DNA from: Haplosporangium gracile
Lineage: Eukaryota; Mortierellomycota; Mortierellomycetes; Mortierellales; Mortierellaceae
Direction: 5' to 3'
Length of the DNA stretch: 12,388 nucleotides
Assembly: GCA_015499985.1 (NCBI GenBank)
Contig: JAAAUF010000848.1
Span: 1-12,388, forward strand
Shown: in pieces, positions 6,604-12,388 of the stretch
How the letters are laid out: every line of letters begins with the position of its first letter
Position numbering within the stretch: the first letter of the stretch is position 1
Notes under the pieces: generated by a model
What the model saw: only the letters and a program-made list of their open reading frames with translations
Told to the model about the DNA's origin: nothing
Database searches by the model: none
Position numbers and translations under genes: made by a program

Positions 6604-8943
6604 CTAAGGGGATAAAACAAACAACTCCTGGCTGCCTTGGGAAGAAGAGACAACAATAGAAGGAGGAGGTTGTTGGCGGGCAGAGGCTACTGGCACAGAA
6701 AAGATATCAGGCATCAGCGATGCCCTTCGAATCGCCTTGGCCTGAGGCGCCTGCTGTGTCTGTTGTTCCTGTTCCTGTTGCTGTTTTACCGACATGCGGC
6801 GGTTGATCACATGCTGGAAGGATACCTCACAAGTGGGCGAGAGGGAAGAAGGAGAAGAGGTAGGTGATGCATAGGAGGATGACGATGGGGACGAAGGGAG
6901 GCTGATACTGTGTTTTGTGGTGGTGTTCTTGCCGTTCTTCTCGGGTGTAGAGGAAGAATTAGATGCAGGGATATCGACGAAAATGAGTTCCACCAACTCA
7001 TCCACGTCTTGATCTCGAAAGGGATCTGAACGGTTACCCCCAACACTGCCAAGAGTGAATCCGTTGACATCGAGATGACCCTTATTCTTGTCCTTCTTCC
7101 CATCCTTCTTGTACTTGGTCATGAACGAGGGGATGTGGTTCTTTGAAAGGATCCAGTCGCGGTAGCCCAGTCCTCCAAACCAGATCAACTTGTTTGTCTG
7201 CTCCTCCTTTTGTTTGACGTCTTTGTCGTTGGTGTCGACGTCCTCTAGGCCATCGTAGAGGCGGAGGTGGCGAGCAAAAGAGATAGACGAGAGGGAGGCG
7301 GACTTTTTGGGGCTCATCACTGAGGCTGCAGACTCGGAATGACTGAGACGACGATCATTATAAAGAAGACCTGTCTCTGTCTCTACCGCCAAAGCCTGAC
7401 AATTATCACCTGGCAGAGAAGGATCGCATTCACTAAAGTCGTAAAAGCTTGACGTAGGGGGGCGGGTCAGATCCTCCGCTGACCGAGTGAAGAGGCTGGG
7501 TCCGTTCGGCGACGACCAAGAGAGCCGCAACAAGTCGGCAGCGATAGCAGCAGTGAGGGGCGGGGCAGTGTGATCAAACGACTTTGAAGAAGAGGAGATA
7601 CTGATCACGTCGACGTCCATGGGCCAGGAGGCCTGCTGTGGCACAGAAGAGTCTACACGAGCCAGAGAGATAGAGCTGGGCACGACGACAGAAGGAACAA
7701 CAGACAAAGCCAACGACAGTGTCGACATGTCATAGTCCTTATCATCCAGATGACGATCCTCAACCTTGGTAACAAGCGTTCCCTCATCAACCACGCCTTG
7801 GTCACGCGTAGAATTCCTTGACATTTTGCGCTTTTGACGAATGCCACCGAACAGATTGGCAGCGCGTTCCTTAACCTGACGCATCGAAGAGGACATGGAC
7901 TTGAGCAACGTCTTCTTTTGCTTGGGCGCACTCGGACCCTGCTCCTGCTTGCTGGTGTTGTCGTTGTTGCGACGAAGAGGAGTAGGGATTCTAAAGGAGG
8001 TGGTGATGATGCCGGCGGAAGATTGGCTGGGGATACTTTTGGTAAAGTCGTCGTTACTGTGGTTAGTGTTAATCGTCATGGTGGCCATCTTGCCTGGTGC
8101 TTGATGCTGACTAGTGCGTCCGACCGCGACGCGGGTCTGATCAGACAGAGGAGGTGACCGAACGACACGATTCATATCTACGTCCATGTCGTCAATCGAC
8201 ATGTTCATCATCTTTTGAAGAGCGGCGTGGTTTATCACAGTTGCGGCGGCGACAGAGGCGGTAGTGATGCCAGCAGTGGTAGCGGCGGTAGGAGCTGGGG
8301 TAGCGGGGCGACTGTCGATAGGAACATCTTCAAACTCATCAAAATCATCGAGTCTCGTATTAACAGGGGTACTGCGATGACCAGCCGGATGGATTGAGAC
8401 GCTCGGGGTACTGGGAGAAGGCTGTTGCTTGCGAAATAATAGGGAGGAAATCCTTTTCGAATGAGACAAAGTCCGAGCTAATGGCGGAGAAGCGGCGGAC
8501 TTGTCGACGAGAGATGAATTTAGGTGTGTAGACTTTTTTTTCAGAAGTACTAGTGGTACCGCTCTAACCGCAGACGAGGAAGAGTAAGAGCACTTTATGG
8601 GAAAGGTTCCAGGAGACTTGGCCTTGTGAAGGAGATCTTTAGGGATCTGGATCGGTCTCGACTCGTTAAATCGACGACGGCCATGGCTACTAAGCTGCTG
8701 CTGCTGCTGAGAATACTTGTGGTCGTGAGAGTGTTCTGAGTAGGTGTCAAGGGCGGATTGTTGGAATGGTGACGGAGGAGGGGACTCGAGTTCGGCATAT
8801 GCGCTTGAAGGACGTGAGGAAATGGGTTTGATGGGGCAGTAGACAAAGTGAGGTGTTGCGATAGAGGACATTGAGGCAGGTCTTTTCTTTGATTTTGGTG
8901 GTGGGTGCAATGAGGAGCGGGAGGAATAAGAGGTGGACGCCAT
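6604..8943 (-). CDS. Unknown disordered Ser/Pro/Thr-rich protein, 779 aa
   Basis: A single long open frame from the ATG at 8943 to TAG, with no intron needed. I recognise no catalytic or named domain. Most of the protein is low complexity: Ser/Pro-rich N terminus (1-65), a Q5 run (79-83), an acidic patch DDFDEFEDVPID (199-210), an Ala/Thr-rich stretch (214-242), a basic segment (343-378), a Ser/Pro-rich block (680-703) and a Q/E-rich run (721-735). More ordered islands are about 96-120 and 585-612, the latter with FGGLGYRDWILSKNHIPSF. Arg-rich motifs before Ser (RRAS at 739-742, RRMS at 715-718, KRIS at 163-166) would suit basophilic kinases such as PKA. The profile resembles fungal signalling or scaffold proteins, but this is only inference. 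The length of the clean frame makes it almost certainly coding. It converges on the Ap4A phosphorylase gene, with 202 bp between the stops. Confidence 0.85.
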   Translation of the reverse strand: MASTSYSSRSSLHPPPKSKKRPASMSSIATPHFVYCPIKPISSRPSSAYAELESPPPSPFQQSALDTYSEHSHDHKYSQQQQQLSSHGRRRFNESRPIQIPKDLLHKAKSPGTFPIKCSYSSSSAVRAVPLVLLKKKSTHLNSSLVDKSAASPPLARTLSHSKRISSLLFRKQQPSPSTPSVSIHPAGHRSTPVNTRLDDFDEFEDVPIDSRPATPAPTAATTAGITTASVAAATVINHAALQKMMNMSIDDMDVDMNRVVRSPPLSDQTRVAVGRTSQHQAPGKMATMTINTNHSNDDFTKSIPSQSSAGIITTSFRIPTPLRRNNDNTSKQEQGPSAPKQKKTLLKSMSSSMRQVKERAANLFGGIRQKRKMSRNSTRDQGVVDEGTLVTKVEDRHLDDKDYDMSTLSLALSVVPSVVVPSSISLARVDSSVPQQASWPMDVDVISISSSSKSFDHTAPPLTAAIAADLLRLSWSSPNGPSLFTRSAEDLTRPPTSSFYDFSECDPSLPGDNCQALAVETETGLLYNDRRLSHSESAASVMSPKKSASLSSISFARHLRLYDGLEDVDTNDKDVKQKEEQTNKLIWFGGLGYRDWILSKNHIPSFMTKYKKDGKKDKNKGHLDVNGFTLGSVGGNRSDPFRDQDVDELVELIFVDIPASNSSSTPEKNGKNTTTKHSISLPSSPSSSSYASPTSSPSSLSPTCEVSFQHVINRRMSVKQQQEQEQQTQQAPQAKAIRRASLMPDIFSVPVASARQQPPPSIVVSSSQGSQELFVLSP

Positions 8944-9921
8944 CGTGGGGGAGTAGGAGCTCTTTGTTCCGTGAGGGTAAAGAAGAAGAAAGGAATCGTT
9001 GTGGTTGAATGATGACGAGAAAGAAAAATAAATAAGAAAAAGAAAGAAAGGAAGAAAGAGAGAAAAGGGAGAGAGAAATGAGTATTAACAAAGAACAAGA
9101 AAACCCTCAAGCTGGAGCTGGATACAACTGTACGATGGTTCCAATGGTTGGTCAAAATGGCCATCTTTTTTTGAACAAAAATGTTTATTGTCTAAAGGTA
9201 TTGTTAATACTTCCTTCCGTTCATTGTTGTTACATCGCATCTTGTCTAATTGTTTACTTAATTGCGTTTGCAAACTGAGAGCTGGATGGCACGGATGGTT
9301 TCCATAGTTCAATGCACTATTTCCCTCCCTTATGCACCAAATTATTCCTTTTTGTATATCTCGCCTCTTTTCTTTGACAGTTTCAATTAGCGTCTTATTG
9401 GCAGGCGCCCGGACACTGTCCCAAACGAGTGAGGCTCAATTCCTATGCCTTCTTTTCTTTTTCTATGTTTTCATTTTCCCTTTCCTCTGAATTTGTCCAG
9501 CCTCTCCCAAGCGGCGATGAAATCAGGCGTTCGTTCCTTGTGAGCTAAAGATACACGTGATATTTTCTACGCGCTCATAGATAGAATTCCTTTCGCGTAT
9601 TTTTGAACGCGTCGCGCCCGGATCTACAAAAAAATATATTCTTCCGCCAAACAAAGAGTCACCAAAAAAGTGAAAAGCAAGCGCGATCTCATCAAGAGTC
9701 TTAAGGTTGAATATATTTTTCAAACAAAACGTATTCTATTTTTTATTTTTCTAACAAAACGCATACATTTTTTTTTTCTTTTGCAAGGATGGTGGCATTG
9801 AAAAGGTATCCATTCTACTAAAAAAGCAGAGATATTTACCCAGAAAACAATGACCACAAAAGTTGCAAAAGAGTGTGGGGATGGAGGTGAGGAGTGACCG
9901 GCAATCCACGCAGCAGTTTGC
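8944..9921. other. Intergenic; promoter of the 779-aa gene, no other gene seen
   Basis: The first ~150 bases are purine-rich on plus (a TTTCTT-rich leader for the minus-strand 779-aa gene). The rest has only short ORFs without protein-like composition. The right end is the 3' flank of the coiled-coil gene and is A/T rich (9715-9785). No tRNA, repeat family or mobile-element terminus was recognised. Confidence 0.5.
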
Positions 9922-10362
9922 CTAACCGATACGGGCGTCGATAGCCGCAATTTGGGCCCGGATGTTGGCAAGGCGGTTGCGATCAAAGTCCAAACTTTTT
10001 TTGAGCATGAATAGAACCTCCTTCGAGTTTTTATGAAGCTGCTTGCGGATCTCTTCACGTTCGACGATAACTGCTGGAGGGCTCGAAGGCGCAGCAGTGG
10101 CCATGTTTGCAACGAGGGACATGACCGAAACCATGCTGGGGTTGATAGTTGGACTCTGGCTGTTCTGGAGAGTGGTTTGTATCTCGCCTTGGACTTTTTG
10201 GAACTCAGCTGGGTTGAAGAGGGGATCGGCACTTCTCTGGACCATTCCTTCAAACTTGAGAATTTGCTCCTCACATGTGGCGATTCGTGCGGAGACTCTT
10301 GCACTGTCAACGGCCAGATTACTACTCTGTTCCCTTAACTGGGCAATGATAGCTGCTGACAT
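9922..10362 (-). CDS. Unknown small helical/coiled-coil protein, 146 aa
   Basis: An intronless open frame from the ATG at 10362 to TAG, with A at -3 of the start. The protein is mostly charged and amphipathic. A first helix-like region (about 1-65) has spaced Leu/Ile/Val residues. A linker rich in Ser, Pro, Met and Ala follows (about 66-97, with PSSPP), then a second region with clear heptad-like hydrophobic spacing (about 97-145, ending IRAQIAAIDARIG). There is no signal peptide, membrane segment or catalytic motif. The shape suits a small subunit of a larger complex, but I do not recognise the family and name no function. The composition and the TATA box upstream support it as a real gene. 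Confidence 0.75.
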   Translation of the reverse strand: MSAAIIAQLREQSSNLAVDSARVSARIATCEEQILKFEGMVQRSADPLFNPAEFQKVQGEIQTTLQNSQSPTINPSMVSVMSLVANMATAAPSSPPAVIVEREEIRKQLHKNSKEVLFMLKKSLDFDRNRLANIRAQIAAIDARIG

Positions 10363-10523
10363 TCTCGGAGAGGTATTGGGGTTGGTTTGGTTGTTTGGTT
10401 GTTTGGGCGCAATGAGTAGGATACGTTGATAGGAAACGCGTAGCTTTGTTTGGGTTGAAGAGAAAGTGATGAAGAATGAAGAACTGAAGGAAAATAAAAA
10501 GAAAAATGAGAGAAGATGCCTAG

Positions 10524-10531
10524 TTTTTATA
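10524..10531 (-). promoter_or_regulatory. TATA box (TATAAAAA) for the coiled-coil gene
   Basis: The minus strand reads TATAAAAA about 162 nt upstream of the ATG of the 146-aa gene. The leader between them includes a C/A-rich CCAAA-type repeat (plus strand near 10379-10406). The motif is clear, but use as the core promoter is inferred from position. Confidence 0.5.
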
Positions 10532-10562
10532 CCATTTCTCTATCCCTGCTAACTTGATCATC

Positions 10563-10917
10563 ATCAATGCCTTTTTTTTCAACACACCTCCTCCTACGTC
10601 TCTTCCTTCACTTATTACTTCCTTTTCCTTCCTTTTTGCTTGTCCCTTCAAGTATTGCCATCACCGATTCATGCTCCGTTATTGGAGGGTACCACATATT
10701 TCTGGTCCTATTTTTTCTCTCCTTCTACAAGGAACAAATGTCTCTCTTATCTCTATCTTAGCCCTATTCTTCCAAGTCTTTCCGATAACACAATACAGAC
10801 ATTATGGAACTGATCCGAGGTACACAAAAAACCAAGGCGATAATACAAGGTTAAGGTAAAAGTAATGACAGAGTACCCCTGAGAAGTGTATGTGCCCAAT
10901 GCGCGCGCGTGGGTGTC
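10563..10917. other. Intergenic, no gene recognised
   Basis: Pyrimidine-rich on plus at 10567-10760, then mixed sequence with a short GC alternation (GCGCGCGCG near 10901-10909). Plus-strand ORFs here have biased, non-protein-like composition. Confidence 0.45.
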
Positions 10918-11058
10918 TCAATTAATGGTAGGGTATTGAAAACCCTGAGTTCGATCTGCTGCTTGCATATTTCTCCACGGGTCCCCCGGATCGATTCCGT
11001 TTGTGTAGATCGCAAAGCTTTGTAGTGTTGTGTTTGGCAACGCCGCGATGAGGACCAT
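10918..11058 (-). pseudogene. Possible remnant with one leucine-rich-repeat-like unit
   Basis: On the minus strand the last 46 codons of an open frame, from a Met at 11058 to TGA, include LIAALPNTTLQSFAIYTNGI. This resembles one unit of the ribonuclease-inhibitor type of leucine-rich repeat (ALxxNTTLxxLxLxxNxI) that is expanded in many Mucoromycota genomes. Only one unit is visible. The upstream part of the frame (to 11358) is low-complexity hydrophobic translation of T-rich DNA, and no clean exon precedes it. It may be a fragment of a decayed repeat protein, a last exon joined to something I could not find, or chance. Confidence 0.25.
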
Positions 11059-11361
11059 TACAAAGCTGAGCGGGTAAATGAAAAAAATGAAGGAGGAGGA
11101 GCCCTTAACACGTGGAGTAATTGTCAATACAAGGTAAAAAAAATAAATTAGAACGACAAAAAGCACACATGAAAAAGGAACAGAATGAGAAGGAAGGACA
11201 TGAGGTATACGAGACGAATAAGGCCGAAGACGAAGAAGAAAAGGCACGTACAAGAAAGGAGCGAAAAGGTATTCTACAAATGCAGGAAATAAAAAGGCAA
11301 GGCGGGTGAGCGCAATAACTACAATGGAGGGAAGTATGAGCTTTCTACTTTTCAACAAAGG

Positions 11362-11427
11362 CTAAATGTCCGCTTTTTTGTACTTCTCATACACATCTGC
11401 AAGGAAGCACTCTTCTGCCATGTTTTC
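11362..11427 (-). other. Exon-like stretch, possible terminal exon
   Basis: On minus, a good acceptor context (CTGAC branch-like motif about 10 nt before CCAG) precedes a 22-codon open stretch translating to ENMAEECFLADVYEKYKKAD plus Ile and TAG. The residues look protein-like, but I could not find a securely linked upstream exon. An 11.7-kb stretch with LQCELEE is a candidate. No family is recognised. Confidence 0.22.
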
Positions 11428-12388
11428 CTGGCACCAAGTCAGGAGGAGACAAAAGTAACGAGGAGAAAACAGAGATGTGGAAATGAGAAAAAAAAAGAAA
11501 TTTGTTCACGCGTGCACGCAGCTAGGTATTATCACAAAGAAATGACCTGCCCACATCTACCAGAGAATGCCCTGAACAACGTGCGTGTATGTGGTTGTAT
11601 GAATGTGCTTGCTACGTTTTTGCATGACACTGTTCCTTATAGACAAGTCTCTCAAGAACAGAATGTCTTTCCCCTAAGAGACAAAGAAGACATAGCCACA
11701 GACACAAAAGAGGCATGTTGATGTCATAGACCTCCTCCAACTCGCATTGAAGCATGCAAGGCACAAACTTGTATCGTCATGGAGGATATCCACAGCAGCA
11801 AATAAAAAAATGTTGCTTCGAAAAAATAAATAAAAAAGCGAGTTTTCATAATTTTTTATTCAATTGATCCACATGGTGCATGTTGTTTTAATGCTATGTA
11901 CGTCCTAAGAATCCTTGGTTTTCTTGTGTCAATCTGTGCGTGAATTTTTTTGCGTTTAACTTTTGATTTATGTACCTCGTCTCTCTATCCTCTATCCTCC
12001 TTGGTCTTTAGCCCCCTTTTATCGTCGATACCATGTGGAGTGATTGTTTTTACTCTCCACTCAGGTAACAACCCATTCCTTGCTGAATTCTGGCCTTTGT
12101 ACGAGAGGGAGAGCCGGCATCGAAGGATCAAAAAGCAACGTCGCTATGAATGCTTGGCTGCCACAAGCTAGCTGACGTGCTTCTAAGATAGCATACTTAA
12201 AGACTCGGCTAAACCTTCTCTTAGCACAGCCGATCAGTTGTTATCCCTTTTCGATTTTGTACCCAGTGGTTTTTCATCCTTGTCGTTGCAAATCGCTCCC
12301 AATCTCTTATAGACTCTTTTTTTTACCGTAAAGACTTGAAGGCTTCTTTGTCTCCCGTTCATTTTCTCTTTTTTTTTTTTTTTTTTTT
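11428..12388. other. Mostly non-coding; one weak exon-like stretch on plus
   Basis: A/T-rich sequence with A runs near 11806-11836. A plus-strand stretch 12065-12171 follows an acceptor-like ACTCAG and translates to a charged peptide (core FWPLYERESRHRRIKKQRR) ending in TAG, but it has no identifiable upstream exon. A 6-bp inverted repeat TCGGCT...AGCCGA spans about 12205-12233. The window ends in a T18 run. Confidence 0.4.

Noticed and set aside
8595..9164. 189-codon minus-strand ORF overlapping the start of the 779-aa gene
   Set aside because: Different frame of the same region, mostly Phe/Leu and Pro/Thr low complexity from the C/T-rich leader.
10918..11358. Full 146-codon minus-strand ORF as a multispanning membrane protein
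   Set aside because: The hydrophobic part is translated from T-rich sequence and has no family pattern; only the last ~46 codons look protein-like.
1..12388. CRISPR array, transposon, rRNA or phage-type system
   Set aside because: No regularly spaced identical repeats, no transposase or reverse-transcriptase motifs, no terminal inverted repeats and no rRNA core sequences were seen on either strand.

Overview
The window looks like nuclear DNA from a fungus. It has compact genes split by short GT-AG spliceosomal introns (mostly 100-210 nt), eukaryotic tRNA genes with Pol III T-run terminators, pyrimidine-rich leaders, and A/T homopolymers between genes. An early-diverging lineage (Mucoromycota, perhaps Mortierella-like) is my guess from the general look of the proteins; nothing here proves it. 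No bacterial, CRISPR, viral or transposase-coding signal was seen.

Layout. 1-1000: two divergent tRNA genes, tRNA-Ala(AGC) on minus and tRNA-Pro(AGG) on plus. 1000-1720: pyrimidine-rich non-coding DNA with a degenerate tandem repeat. 1724-2023: a short ORF resembling a secreted protein, broken by TAG at codon 13. 2632-4584 (minus): a six-exon Yip1-domain (YIPF1/2-like) Golgi membrane protein, reconstructed from splice sites and phase to 275 aa; its first two exons are tiny and far upstream. 4585-5056: shared divergent promoter region with a pentanucleotide microsatellite. 5057-6401 (plus): a three-exon Ap4A phosphorylase (APA1/APA2 type, HIT superfamily), 366 aa. 6604-8943 (minus): a single-exon, 779-residue, largely disordered Ser/Pro/Thr-rich protein of unknown function, convergent with the phosphorylase gene. 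9922-10362 (minus): a 146-residue helical/coiled-coil protein of unknown function. 10363-12388: no confident gene, only a possible leucine-rich-repeat remnant and a few exon-like stretches.

The genes do not form an obvious pathway. A trafficking protein, a dinucleotide-catabolism enzyme and two unknowns lie side by side as ordinary housekeeping or lineage-specific loci. I found no convincing new multi-gene system. The items most worth a second look are the split 5' end and microexon of the Yip1-family gene, the hairpin in the tRNA-Ala trailer, and the interrupted secreted-protein ORF.
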